64,000 bases of DNA from Paenibacillus sp. LHD-117 (GCF_030929555.1 NZ_JAVFVT010000017.1:1-64000); one strand, 5' to 3'. Counted from the stretch's first letter, positions 1 to 6,622 are shown. Numbers and translations are program-made. Notes: generated from the letters alone by a model not told the origin.

Positions 1-119
1 TACTCACCCGTCCGCCGCTAACCGTCAGGAGTGCAAGCACTCCATCAGATCCGCTCGACTTGCATGTATTAGGCACGCCGCCAGCGTTCGTCCTGAGCCA
101 GGATCAAACTCTCCATAAA
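1..119 (-). rRNA. rrs: 16S ribosomal RNA, 5' end (partial)
   Basis: Read on the minus strand, the first bases are TTTATGGAGAGTTTGATCC followed by TGGCTCAG, the universal 5' end of bacterial 16S rRNA. The next bases fit the highly conserved helices near the start of the molecule. Only about 119 bases are inside the window, so the rest of the rRNA operon lies to the left. The start is placed by analogy with Bacillus 16S, which begins with TTTAT just before GGAGAGTTTG. Confidence 0.97.
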
Positions 120-240
120 GGTGTTTGACTTGCTCAATAACGTTGTTGCTACGAAGATTTTCATATTGGCTAAGCCAAGTATGAAAACTTCTTATCGATT
201 CAATCTTTCGATTGTATCGGGCAGTTTCGCTCGTTGTTCA

Positions 241-254
241 GTTTTCAAAGAACA
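241..254 (-). promoter_or_regulatory. rrn leader boxA-like antitermination element
   Basis: On the minus strand the rRNA leader contains TGTTCTTTGAAAAC, close to the boxA core TGCTCTTTGA used by NusB/S10 antitermination complexes and to the TTCTTTGAAAACT element common in Bacillales rRNA leaders. It lies between the promoter and the mature 16S start, as expected. Confidence 0.7.
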
Positions 255-342
255 ATCTTATCTTTCTCGAAGCATTCGCGCTCGAGTTTATCGAGTGTGA
301 ATGTCTTCCGTGTCGGCCGTTTGTCTCAGCGGCGACTTAGAT

Positions 343-372
343 AATATATCACGCCCGCCTAGTGGAATGCAA
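343..372 (-). promoter_or_regulatory. rRNA operon promoter
   Basis: On the minus strand a -35 box TTGCAT (367-372) and a -10 box TATATT (343-348) are separated by 18 bases, with an A/T-rich UP-like stretch just upstream (373-400). It sits about 220 bases before the 16S start. The placement and the rRNA context make it the likely rrn promoter; the exact start point is inferred. Confidence 0.7.
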
Positions 373-413
373 GCACTTTTTTAAAATAATTAATAGATTA
401 CGATTCGGGCATT

Positions 414-440
414 AAAAAAGACCCGCATCAGCTGCGAGTC
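414..440 (-). terminator. Intrinsic terminator after the transglutaminase gene
   Basis: On the minus strand an 8-bp stem GACTCGCA/TGCGGGTC with a GCTGA loop is followed by six T. It begins 25 bases past the stop codon of the transglutaminase-like gene and separates it from the rRNA promoter. Confidence 0.85.
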
Positions 441-464
441 CTTAACTATTCCTTCATCTATATA

Positions 465-1268
465 TTAGTACTGTTTGGCTTTTGAATACTTGGCTACATC
501 CTTCATCCAGCTCAAAGGTTTGTTGCTTTGCTTCATCCCCGCATCCACCGTCGTGTCGATCGTAACCCACTTGCCGTTCAGATAAACCTCGTTCCATGCA
601 TGGTAAACGTCCACATAATCGGAGTCGCCCATCACCAGCTTTGCCGGAATGTCCAGACTGCGGAGCATAGCTGCATACAGAGCAGCGTAGCCGTAGCAGA
701 TATCTTTCTTCGTCGTCAGCGTGCGATCAATGCTCGGCAGGTAGTCCGTTGTGACGGTTTGGGCGAGATTCTTATCGTAAGCGATGTTCGAAATAATGAA
801 ATCATATACGGCCTTTGCTTTCTCCTCGTCCGTCTTCTTGCCTTTGGCCAGTTCCTGCGCCTTCGCGATCGCTTTGCTCGAGCTTGTCCAGCTCACGTTC
901 TGAACGGAATTCAAGTAAACAACCTTTTCGTCCTTCAAGCTGAGCGTGACCGCCTGTTGCTTTACTGCTTTATATGACTTGCCAGAAATGTTCTCCAAAA
1001 GCATAACCTTATACTCGCCGTTGCCCAGCTGCAGTGGAAATACTTCCGTCGTGCGTCCGGCCGTCAAGTTGTAGGTATAGCTTTCCTTGCCTTTTGTTAT
1101 CATAACCTTCATCTTCGGAGCGGATTTCGCGTCGTAAGAGACCTTGACCACGCCTTGCGACAATTCCGACGTATCCAGCCAAGCCGTAGCTTCGGCTGCG
1201 GATACCACTTGAACAGAAGTAAATAGCATAAATACGGATAAGACCATCATTATCATTTTGCGCATCAT
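465..1268 (-). CDS. Secreted transglutaminase-like protein
   Basis: A 267-residue protein with a Sec signal peptide (residues 1-24, cleavage probably after VVSA). The C-terminal half (about 140-260) is a transglutaminase-like domain of the papain-fold superfamily, with Cys191 in KKDICYGYA, His223 in VYHAWNEVY and Asp238 in WVTIDTT forming the expected Cys-His-Asp triad. The N-terminal half is a beta-rich region of unknown role. The sequence AAGGGAG precedes ATG ATG. Two tandem cyclic-di-GMP-I riboswitches lie directly upstream, so expression is probably tied to that second messenger. Substrate is unknown; members of this group act as cross-linking enzymes, proteases or amidases on the cell surface. 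Confidence 0.88.
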   Translation of the reverse strand: MMRKMIMMVLSVFMLFTSVQVVSAAEATAWLDTSELSQGVVKVSYDAKSAPKMKVMITKGKESYTYNLTAGRTTEVFPLQLGNGEYKVMLLENISGKSYKAVKQQAVTLSLKDEKVVYLNSVQNVSWTSSSKAIAKAQELAKGKKTDEEKAKAVYDFIISNIAYDKNLAQTVTTDYLPSIDRTLTTKKDICYGYAALYAAMLRSLDIPAKLVMGDSDYVDVYHAWNEVYLNGKWVTIDTTVDAGMKQSNKPLSWMKDVAKYSKAKQY

Positions 1269-1282
1269 AAAAAACTCCCTTC

Positions 1283-1357
1283 GGCGGCCAGGCTGCCATC
1301 TGTGTAGAAGGCCCTATAGCTTTGCGTCCCAGTCTTTCGACAGGTTTGCCATTATCG
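1283..1357 (-). ncRNA. Cyclic-di-GMP-I (GEMM-I) riboswitch, gene-proximal copy
   Basis: The minus strand carries the GEMM-I signature: ATAATGGCAAACC, a hairpin capped by the GAAA tetraloop (CTGTCGAAAGACTGG), GACGCAAAGCTATAGGGCC, and the tetraloop receptor ATGGCAGCC followed by the closing strand. The ribosome-binding site AAGGGAG of the transglutaminase gene starts within a few bases of the aptamer's 3' end. A GAAGG at that site could pair with CCTTC inside the aptamer, which suggests translational control by hiding the ribosome site. That pairing is an inference. Confidence 0.9.
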
Positions 1358-1421
1358 TATGAAGCTTGAATCTACGTTCTATAAAGTCCTAGACCACGTT
1401 CATTACGGTCCTATGAAAAAC

Positions 1422-1451
1422 AAAAAAAGCCCAGTCATTCGGTAGCTGGCT
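1422..1451 (-). terminator. Riboswitch-linked intrinsic terminator
   Basis: On the minus strand AGCCAG, a loop, CTGGGCT and then seven T form an intrinsic terminator with one bulge. Its 5' arm is part of the GGCAGCC tetraloop receptor of the distal aptamer, so a folded, ligand-bound aptamer would block it. This predicts transcription switched on by cyclic-di-GMP. Confidence 0.65.
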
Positions 1452-1513
1452 GCCATCTTACGGAAGGCCCTATAGCTTTGCGTCCCTACCTTTCGATAGG
1501 TTTGCCGTTATCG
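1441..1513 (-). ncRNA. Cyclic-di-GMP-I (GEMM-I) riboswitch, distal tandem copy
   Basis: A second GEMM-I aptamer on the same strand, about 80 bases upstream of the first: ATAACGGCAAACC, a GAAA-capped hairpin (CTATCGAAAGGTAGG), GACGCAAAGCTATAGGGCC and GATGGCAGCCAGCTACC. Its core is nearly identical to the proximal copy while the stems carry compensating changes (CTATC/GGTAG against CTGTC/GACTG), so both copies look maintained. It is followed at once by its own terminator. Confidence 0.9.
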
Positions 1514-1761
1514 CGTCTAGCTTTCTTGGTTCTATATTACCACATTTTACTAGAGTTGCAACTCATTTTTCTGACAATAGCCTACTTCAATCGATACGGA
1601 AGCGCCGTTCTTGTTGACCCGTTAAACAGACTTGTCGCAGCAGCGAACAAATAACTGATCAACATTTATTTCATAGTCTTTTTTACCCATTAATATGAGT
1701 ATATTTCCCTAGTAAGTAGGCATAAAGTTTGATATTATTAGAATAGTATGGAAGAGAGGTG

Positions 1762-1896
1762 ATGGAATTGTCCGGTTATATGATGTTTACTGAGTTACCT
1801 ACGCCGCTCAAGCTTATCGGTATACGGCTTTTCCGAGACGAGAACGGGCGATATTGGTACAAATTTAGAAACAACAATCGAAAAAGATTTTTTTGA
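1762..1896 (+). CDS. Small 44-residue protein of unknown function
   Basis: A short plus-strand reading frame starts at ATG 1762 behind GAGAGGTG and ends with TGA at 1894-1896. The product begins MELSGYMMFTEL and ends NNRKRFF; it is basic and aromatic at the C-terminus (RYWYKF, NNNRKRFF). No signal peptide or membrane segment is seen. It stands alone on the plus strand, facing the minus-strand surface genes, and ends 40 bases before a strong bidirectional terminator. I do not recognise the family. The ribosome-binding site and terminator argue that it is real. Confidence 0.5.
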   Translation: MELSGYMMFTELPTPLKLIGIRLFRDENGRYWYKFRNNNRKRFF

Positions 1897-1935
1897 TTCT
1901 GAGCAGCTCAGATCTTACATACATGTACAGTACAA

Positions 1936-1975
1936 AATAAAGGATCCCCGACCGTTTGGCCAGGGATCCTTTATT
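1936..1975. terminator. Bidirectional terminator
   Basis: A perfect 13-bp inverted repeat, AATAAAGGATCCC with GGGATCCTTTATT, flanked by T-rich sequence on both sides. It lies between the converging 44-residue gene (plus) and the copper-amine-oxidase-like gene (minus) and can serve both. Confidence 0.9.
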
Positions 1976-1990
1976 TTGTTGTAAAACGAG

Positions 1991-2962
1991 CTATTTCAGC
2001 GCCTCCGCGATTTTCCGTCCTGCTTCCAACTCCGCTTCGAATGTAGCGCGATAATCGGCAATAATGGCCGTGCTGTAGCCGCCAGCCATCAATGCTTCGG
2101 TCGTTTGCGCCAAAATCTCATCGAAATTCACCGAACATGCGGCGATCTCAGCCTCGATGTCCGCGATGATCCGCTTCTTGCCCGCTTCATCGGCACCCGA
2201 ATATTGCAGCGCTATTCCAAGCAGCGTGGACTGGCAGCTTGAGCGCAATGCTTCCAAACGTCCTTCGGCACTCGCCGTAATTTGCTCGTACGTCGGCTTG
2301 ACTGTCGGTCCGCCGCCCCCACCGCCGTTTCCTGCTCCCGGACCGTTCCCGCCCGCTTCGGACTCGCCACCCGTCTCCTGCGACCCGCCTTCAAGACCCG
2401 CACGGTAAGCCTCCGACTGTCCGCTGACCGTTCTCGTAGCCGGATCCCAGTCAATCTCCGTCCCGATCGACTCGGCCAGAAACCGAAGAGGCACGTAAAT
2501 CGAGCCTTGGTAAATAAACAACGACTGCCCTTGCGGAAGCTCTTTCGTTTCCCCTGCAAAGACCAGCGTCGCTTCCTTGACCTTCATCGATAACGTCTGC
2601 TGCGACCCGCTTGTCCCACTGCCGCTTGCAAGCTGCAGCTGCTTTTTCAGCTCCGTTAGCTCTGAGTCGGTCGGCTCCGACACGGTCACTTCGTTCTTCT
2701 CACCGTTCCAGCCCACTTGCTTGAGCAAGGCATAAGAAAGATACCGTATAGGCACGTAGGTTCGACCCTGACAGATAAAAGCATGCTGGCCTTTCGGCAG
2801 CGCCAGCTTCTGCCCGTCGAAGACCAATTGAACCGGCTGCGTCCGGACCTGCACCGTTTTGGCGGCCGGGTCGCCGGAGCTAGCCGCGACGGCATGGAAC
2901 GGCGCAAGAGCGACAAGCAGAACTAGCAGCATCGTTCGTATGGATAATTTGCGCTTTTTCAT
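1991..2962 (-). CDS. Secreted protein with two copper amine oxidase N-terminal-like domains
   Basis: 323 residues from the ATG at 2962, chosen because AAGGGAGAATTCA directly precedes it; the upstream extension lacks such a site. A signal peptide spans residues 1-26. Two copies of the small domain known as copper amine oxidase N-terminal domain follow: residues 44-94 (FICQGRTYVPIRYL) and 132-180 (FIYQGSIYVPLRFLAES). In Paenibacillus this domain is common in surface proteins and does not imply oxidase activity. A Gly-rich linker (about 193-220) leads to a helical C-terminal domain (225-323) with Cys243 and Cys276 that resembles the C-terminus of the next gene upstream. That gene ends 39 bases away, so the two are probably co-transcribed. 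Confidence 0.82.
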   Translation of the reverse strand: MKKRKLSIRTMLLVLLVALAPFHAVAASSGDPAAKTVQVRTQPVQLVFDGQKLALPKGQHAFICQGRTYVPIRYLSYALLKQVGWNGEKNEVTVSEPTDSELTELKKQLQLASGSGTSGSQQTLSMKVKEATLVFAGETKELPQGQSLFIYQGSIYVPLRFLAESIGTEIDWDPATRTVSGQSEAYRAGLEGGSQETGGESEAGGNGPGAGNGGGGGGPTVKPTYEQITASAEGRLEALRSSCQSTLLGIALQYSGADEAGKKRIIADIEAEIAACSVNFDEILAQTTEALMAGGYSTAIIADYRATFEAELEAGRKIAEALK

Positions 2963-3001
2963 TGAATTCTCCCTTTCGAATACCATTCTAAGTGCAGCAA
3001 C

Positions 3002-3748
3002 CTATTGAAGCGCGCTTGCAAGCTCGACCAACGCCTCGCTTCTGGCGTTCGCCTTGGCGCTCTCGTACTCCGAGCCCCAGTCCGGCAGCTCGCTTTGCTG
3101 CAAACCTGCTTCTTCATACTTCGCTTTCGCATCGCTAATCAGCTGATTAAACTGCGCATCGCATTCCGCCTCCGCAGCCACTACCTTTCCCAGATACTTC
3201 GTTTGAATAGATTCCAGGGCCGCATCCTTATCAGAGGTGATTTCCACCTTGATCTGCGCGATCAGTTGGCTGCTTGTCGCCTTGCACGTGCCGCGAAGCG
3301 CCTCCATGGAGGCCGTGATGGTCGAATCAATCTGTTTCTTGCGTTCCTTCTTGTCGATAGGCGTTGGCGCGGGTGCAGTAGACGGACTGCTTGGATTCGA
3401 CGCTTCCACGGAATTGGTAGGCGAAGGCTGACCCGCGTTATCGTCAGGTGATGCTGCGGGATCCACGCCCGCCTGTCCAGTAGACGTTTCGCTTGATTGC
3501 GGCTTCTCCTCGGAATCGTGCGCGGCAATCTCCTCGCCCGATTGTCCTTCCTTATCATCAACGACCAGCGATATCTCCGGCTCCTGCTGACCTTCCGAGT
3601 CCTCCGCTTCCGCTAGTTGTTCGTTTAGCTCCTTTGCTTGATTCAGCTTCGTCGTCAAGCTGATCACACCATAGGACGCTACTCCGAGTACGAGCAGCAA
3701 AGCAACAACCAGGAGCAGCATCCTCTGTCGTTTTGTCATTGAAGTCAT
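3002..3748 (-). CDS. Membrane-anchored protein with acidic linker and two-Cys helical domain
   Basis: 248 residues from the ATG at 3748, which has AAGGGAGATAAGG in front; the longer reading frame runs back through a terminator and is unlikely. One membrane segment (residues 10-32) is followed by an outside acidic, Ser/Thr/Pro-rich linker (about 45-132) and a charged helical domain (133-248) holding Cys155 and Cys196. That domain shares ITAS, LRGTC against LRSSC, a Cys followed by F(N/D)(Q/E)(L/I), and a similar end with the downstream gene product. Function unknown; probably a surface or sensory protein made together with its neighbour. Confidence 0.72.
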   Translation of the reverse strand: MTSMTKRQRMLLLVVALLLVLGVASYGVISLTTKLNQAKELNEQLAEAEDSEGQQEPEISLVVDDKEGQSGEEIAAHDSEEKPQSSETSTGQAGVDPAASPDDNAGQPSPTNSVEASNPSSPSTAPAPTPIDKKERKKQIDSTITASMEALRGTCKATSSQLIAQIKVEITSDKDAALESIQTKYLGKVVAAEAECDAQFNQLISDAKAKYEEAGLQQSELPDWGSEYESAKANARSEALVELASALQ

Positions 3749-3790
3749 CCTTATCTCCCTTGAATTCATTTGCGACTTAAAATCCAAACA

Positions 3791-3835
3791 AAAAAAGCCG
3801 GCGTTTCTCCCAGTCATACTGGCGCCGGCTTTTTA
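3791..3835. terminator. Strong hairpin terminator
   Basis: A perfect 12-bp inverted repeat AAAAAGCCGGCG/CGCCGGCTTTTT with a 21-base loop that itself contains CCAG and CTGG. On the minus strand it follows the 57-residue gene by about 20 bases and ends in a T-run. It precedes the two-Cys membrane protein gene, which has little room for its own promoter, so some read-through is likely. Confidence 0.85.
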
Positions 3836-3857
3836 TTTTTATCATAATTGTATGCTG

Positions 3858-4031
3858 CTAGGAATGTGGGTTCAAAACCACGGCATTCGCTAGCTTCGCC
3901 CGATGGCGATTCATCTTCAGGTACAGCTCGAGACGCTTGCCTTCATCCAAGCAGCTCTCCCACAACATTTCGTAGAAGCCCACGCACAGATAATGCCATT
4001 CCCTGACCAAATTGGAATACAAGATCAACAT
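3858..4031 (-). CDS. 57-residue protein under a cyclic-di-GMP riboswitch
   Basis: The ATG at 4031 is preceded by GGAGGT with a 9-base spacer, a strong ribosome site, so the longer frame starting near 4076 is rejected. The product starts MLILYSNLVREWHYLCVG and ends in a basic tail (KMNRHRAKLANAVVLNPHS). It is rich in Trp, Tyr and Leu in its first half and looks helical; no signal peptide or clear membrane span. I do not recognise the family. A cyclic-di-GMP-I aptamer lies about 50 bases upstream and a terminator just downstream, so this is a self-contained riboswitch-controlled unit. Confidence 0.68.
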   Translation of the reverse strand: MLILYSNLVREWHYLCVGFYEMLWESCLDEGKRLELYLKMNRHRAKLANAVVLNPHS

Positions 4032-4083
4032 GAAGCAACAACCTCCATTGTTCCCGCAACCCCAGACGGGAGGCACGATATTC

Positions 4084-4168
4084 GGTAACTGGCTGGCATA
4101 CTCCGATACTTAAGAGCGTAGCCCCTTTAGTTTTGCGTCTCCATCTTTCGATGGGTTTGCCATTATCG
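4084..4168 (-). ncRNA. Cyclic-di-GMP-I (GEMM-I) riboswitch, third copy
   Basis: On the minus strand: GATAATGGCAAACC, a GAAA-capped hairpin (CATCGAAAGATGG), GACGCAAAACTAAAGGGGC, a longer P3-like stem, then ATGCCAGCCAGTTACC. It differs from the two tandem copies in having GCCAGCC where they have GGCAGCC at the tetraloop receptor, and in a longer variable stem. The linker to the 57-residue gene contains GCCTCCC, able to pair with the GGAGG of that gene, which suggests translational control. Ligand type (cyclic-di-GMP or a variant) cannot be settled from sequence alone. Confidence 0.82.
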
Positions 4169-4216
4169 TAAGGGTTGCACGGGTATTAAGTTGTATGTAT
4201 ATTATCAAAATGCCGC

Positions 4217-4244
4217 CAAAAAATATTGAGTCTATCGGCTCAAT
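4217..4244 (-). terminator. Terminator after the VanZ-like gene
   Basis: On the minus strand ATTGAG, an 8-base loop and CTCAAT are followed by TATTTTTT. The short stem lies 22 bases after the VanZ-like stop codon. Confidence 0.6.
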
Positions 4245-4265
4245 CTTCTCCGGAAGCTTGCGGCT

Positions 4266-4724
4266 TTATTTTGAACGATCCTTGTTATTCGATCTTACGC
4301 GTTCAATCCACTTGTAAAGCCCTATCCCCAATAAAACTCCAGCGCTATCGATGAACACATCCTTAACCTGCGCTCCTCTTCCCATTACGAAAAGCTGATG
4401 CACTTCATCCGATACGGCGAACAACACGCAGACCAGCAATGTGATTGCCATGCCGCGCATGCCTCTTACGCCTATCTTTGTCAAAGTACCAAGAACGAGC
4501 ATGCCAAGTACGAAGTAGATGAAAAAATGTGCATTCTTCCGCACCGCATGATTCAACTCGCGCGGATCCAGCTCCGCGCCAGGCACCAACCGCTCGACCG
4601 TCGCCACGATCTTATCCGAAATGCCGGAGCTAAGCTCGTTCGACGAAGAGGCGGGCTGGCTGGAGAAGCTGATAATAAGGGCCATCCAAAGAATCACGAC
4701 AGCCCCGTAAACAAATTTTCGCAT
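4266..4724 (-). CDS. VanZ-like membrane protein
   Basis: 152 residues with an N-terminal membrane segment (about 4-22), then three more hydrophobic helices. The motifs NHAVRKNAHFFIYFVLG and SDEVHQLFVMGRGAQVKDVFID are typical of the VanZ-like family, whose namesake raises teicoplanin resistance; the biochemical role is unknown. AAAGGA precedes the ATG at 4724. A decayed epimerase tail ends 13 bases upstream, so this gene was probably once the last member of a polysaccharide operon. Confidence 0.85.
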   Translation of the reverse strand: MRKFVYGAVVILWMALIISFSSQPASSSNELSSGISDKIVATVERLVPGAELDPRELNHAVRKNAHFFIYFVLGMLVLGTLTKIGVRGMRGMAITLLVCVLFAVSDEVHQLFVMGRGAQVKDVFIDSAGVLLGIGLYKWIERVRSNNKDRSK

Positions 4725-4736
4725 GGGACAAATCCT

Positions 4737-4865
4737 TTATTTTACGCCGTAGTAATCCACGTACCAATCCGCAAACTTCTGCAGACCGACTTCAATGGGC
4801 GTCTCCTTATTGATAGGATCGAACACTTTATTTAGCACAAACTCCGCTGCTACCAAGCAACGGAG
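4737..4865 (-). pseudogene. Remnant of a UDP-glucuronate epimerase C-terminus
   Basis: In one minus-strand frame ending at the TAA at 4737-4739, the translation gives RCLVAAEFVLNKVFDPI, then NKE, then TPIEVGLQKFADWYVDYYGV and K. This matches the last 64 residues of the intact epimerase gene at 6623-7639, except that about 20 residues between the EPI and TPIEVG motifs are missing. No upstream part of the gene remains. About 55 bases at the very end are nearly identical to the intact copy, while the rest has diverged. It marks the left flank of the toxin-antitoxin-chaperone cassette. Confidence 0.85.
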
Positions 4866-4907
4866 TTTGAATGATAACTGTTCGATTACTGCGCAATTAC
4901 AGTCCGT

Positions 4908-5375
4908 CTACTCTACTAGTTTGTCTATCTGTTCAATACGGGCTTGAGACTCTATCATCTTTACAATATTAATAGGCGGTAGCACCAATGGGTTAATATT
5001 AGCATTGGCTGTATAGGTTGTTACTAAGGCTCGGATGTAAGGGAATAAGATGGCAACTGCGTTCACTTCGGCTAATCCCTGCTTCTGCTCGCCATTTGCT
5101 CCATCAACTTCGAAGAACCCCGTGACGCTAATATTCATGCTGAAAGGATAATTGCGCTCGATAGCATTCTTAAAAATAGCAACGTTTAGTGTGACAAGCA
5201 ATATAATCGCTTCATCTTCTACAAATTCAATCTCTCTGCTCACTTGAAAGTCGAGATCGACTGACTCATCAGCATTAAATTCGTGATTCACATGAAACTC
5301 CACGCTATTAACTACATAATTACGAAACTGCAATACACTTTGAATCTCTTGATTGCCAACGCCGCTATTGGTCAT
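4908..5375 (-). CDS. SecB-like chaperone of a toxin-antitoxin-chaperone module
   Basis: 155 residues from the ATG at 5375, one base after the antitoxin stop codon; GGAGG lies 12 bases upstream, whereas the earlier in-frame ATG touches that site directly. The fold matches the SecB chaperone family: strand-rich core, then the signature FPYIRALV (111-118) and LVLPPINIV (131-139). Most Bacillota lack the general export chaperone SecB, so a specialised role is likely. In TAC systems the SecB-like protein protects an unstable antitoxin. The order toxin, antitoxin, chaperone here matches CmdTAC, where this would be CmdC. Confidence 0.83.
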   Translation of the reverse strand: MTNSGVGNQEIQSVLQFRNYVVNSVEFHVNHEFNADESVDLDFQVSREIEFVEDEAIILLVTLNVAIFKNAIERNYPFSMNISVTGFFEVDGANGEQKQGLAEVNAVAILFPYIRALVTTYTANANINPLVLPPINIVKMIESQARIEQIDKLVE

Positions 5376-5376
5376 A

Positions 5377-5637
5377 TTAAGCCGCATCCTCCGGACGCAA
5401 AGAAACAGGGGAAAGGACGAAAGTCTGGAATCCTTCTCTCAGCCTGTAGCCATGCATATTTGTGCTGTCGTAACGGAAGTTGGTTCTTAAATCCTCCTCG
5501 GTCAACATGGTCATGTGGAACCGAGCAGCTGGCGCAATTCGATCTATACCAGCCTTGACTAGACTAGCTTCCACTTCGTTAACGGAAACCGACCGGAAGT
5601 GCTCTTCAATTCTGTCCATTCTTTCCTGATGTCCCAT
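5377..5637 (-). CDS. Putative antitoxin (CmdA-like position)
   Basis: 86 residues from the ATG at 5637, which has GGGAGG eight bases upstream; two earlier in-frame Met codons are too close to or before that site. The product starts MGHQERMDRIEEHF and ends FVLSPVSLRPEDAA. No DNA-binding motif is evident. The last part is extended and hydrophobic, fitting a chaperone-addiction tail that would bind the SecB-like protein, but this is inference. It is sandwiched between the ART-like toxin (59 bases upstream) and the chaperone (1-base gap). The antitoxin role comes from gene order, not from sequence motifs. Confidence 0.68.
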   Translation of the reverse strand: MGHQERMDRIEEHFRSVSVNEVEASLVKAGIDRIAPAARFHMTMLTEEDLRTNFRYDSTNMHGYRLREGFQTFVLSPVSLRPEDAA

Positions 5638-5696
5638 ACCCATTACCTCCCTCACATAACCTATATACGATAATGCATAATATATGCCAATGTATT

Positions 5697-6383
5697 TTAA
5701 CGTCTTTTCATTCTGAATGGGGGATTTCCGGCAGTTGGCGAATATTTGACCACTTTATTGGCACTTGGTGGCTGAATCACATTGTTGAAATACATGTCCC
5801 TGATCTGATCCTTGTACACGGCAATATTGTCCGCATAATGGTACTCATCAGCATCTTCGACAACTGTCGGGTTTTTAATACATCGCTGCTCCTGCGGCAT
5901 GAAGCCGAATCGTGTAAACACTGAACGGTAGTGTCGAGGGTTCAAGCCGAATATCGCTCTCACCAGATCGAAATCCTGGGCGTACCCCAGCTCATTAAAC
6001 ATATAATTAATGACCACGCCATCCGAGATCTCAACAGTCCTGAATCGGGGGATATGTTCTTTCTTTCTCTTCAGTTCGGCAAAAGTCTTGTCGAACTCAA
6101 TCTTATGTGCCGCCTTGATTAAGTCGAACATACGTGCATCTGCCTTTTGCCCTGCGGATATGATCATGTACTCTTCTATTAACGCATCGTCACGGCAACT
6201 TTCGTTGTATTGCTTATTATACATATCGACAATCCATTTGTAGGCATAGAAGTCTTCTACAAAAAAGTAGATCCCGTCCCCCAACCAATGCCGATCCCCA
6301 ATAGATTCTTCGAACGCGTTGCTGGCCAACATTCTTTGACCCCGAGCCCGGTATGTTCCATGGTATATTTTCTCTGCCAACAT
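5697..6383 (-). CDS. PARP/ART-like ADP-ribosyltransferase toxin (CmdT-like)
   Basis: 228 residues from the ATG at 6383 (AAAGGGAG upstream). Residues 6-10 (IYHGT) and 33-50 (WLGDGIYFFVEDFYAYKW) reproduce the two best-conserved blocks of PARP-type ADP-ribosyltransferases: the NAD-binding HG(T/S) and the GIYF block with a following Tyr. The third catalytic residue is not clear. First gene of a three-gene unit with a small antitoxin and a SecB-like chaperone; in CmdTAC the corresponding toxin ADP-ribosylates mRNA and stops translation during phage infection. The target here is not known. It could instead modify a protein or DNA. Confidence 0.75.
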   Translation of the reverse strand: MLAEKIYHGTYRARGQRMLASNAFEESIGDRHWLGDGIYFFVEDFYAYKWIVDMYNKQYNESCRDDALIEEYMIISAGQKADARMFDLIKAAHKIEFDKTFAELKRKKEHIPRFRTVEISDGVVINYMFNELGYAQDFDLVRAIFGLNPRHYRSVFTRFGFMPQEQRCIKNPTVVEDADEYHYADNIAVYKDQIRDMYFNNVIQPPSANKVVKYSPTAGNPPFRMKRR

Positions 6384-6435
6384 GCCAAACTCCCTTTGCG
6401 GAATCAATAATCACTTTCCGAAAAAGCTGCTTTTC

Positions 6436-6441
6436 ATTATA
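6436..6441 (-). promoter_or_regulatory. Candidate -10 box for the toxin-antitoxin-chaperone operon
   Basis: A perfect TATAAT on the minus strand, 53 bases before the toxin start codon, within AT-rich sequence. No good -35 box is seen at 16-18 bases. The rest of the gap up to 6622 is AT-rich with no gene; an inverted GAAACG/CGTTTC pair lies at about 6560-6602 without a T-run. Confidence 0.4.
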
Positions 6442-6622
6442 CTAGTAAGATTTTGCCACAAAAGCAAGGTATATTAGGTAATTTTAACAAACAATTTGAC
6501 ATGTAAACTATATATAGTTTTCTCAAATCGGCAAATACTATATCTTGATCATCCCAAGGCGAAACGGCTGTCACCGTCCTTTGGCAGCGCAGCGCGTTTC
6601 ATTTCGAGAATTTTAAAAAAGA

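Noticed and set aside
120..464. tRNA genes next to the rRNA operon
   Set aside because: The region holds only the rRNA leader, promoter and a terminator; no cloverleaf was found. No tRNA was recognised elsewhere in the window either.
3749..3817. N-terminal extension of the two-Cys membrane protein
   Set aside because: It would translate through a strong terminator hairpin; the ATG at 3748 has a good ribosome site.
4032..4076. Upstream extension of the 57-residue gene
   Set aside because: The ATG at 4031 has GGAGGT at ideal spacing; the extension runs across that site and the riboswitch linker.
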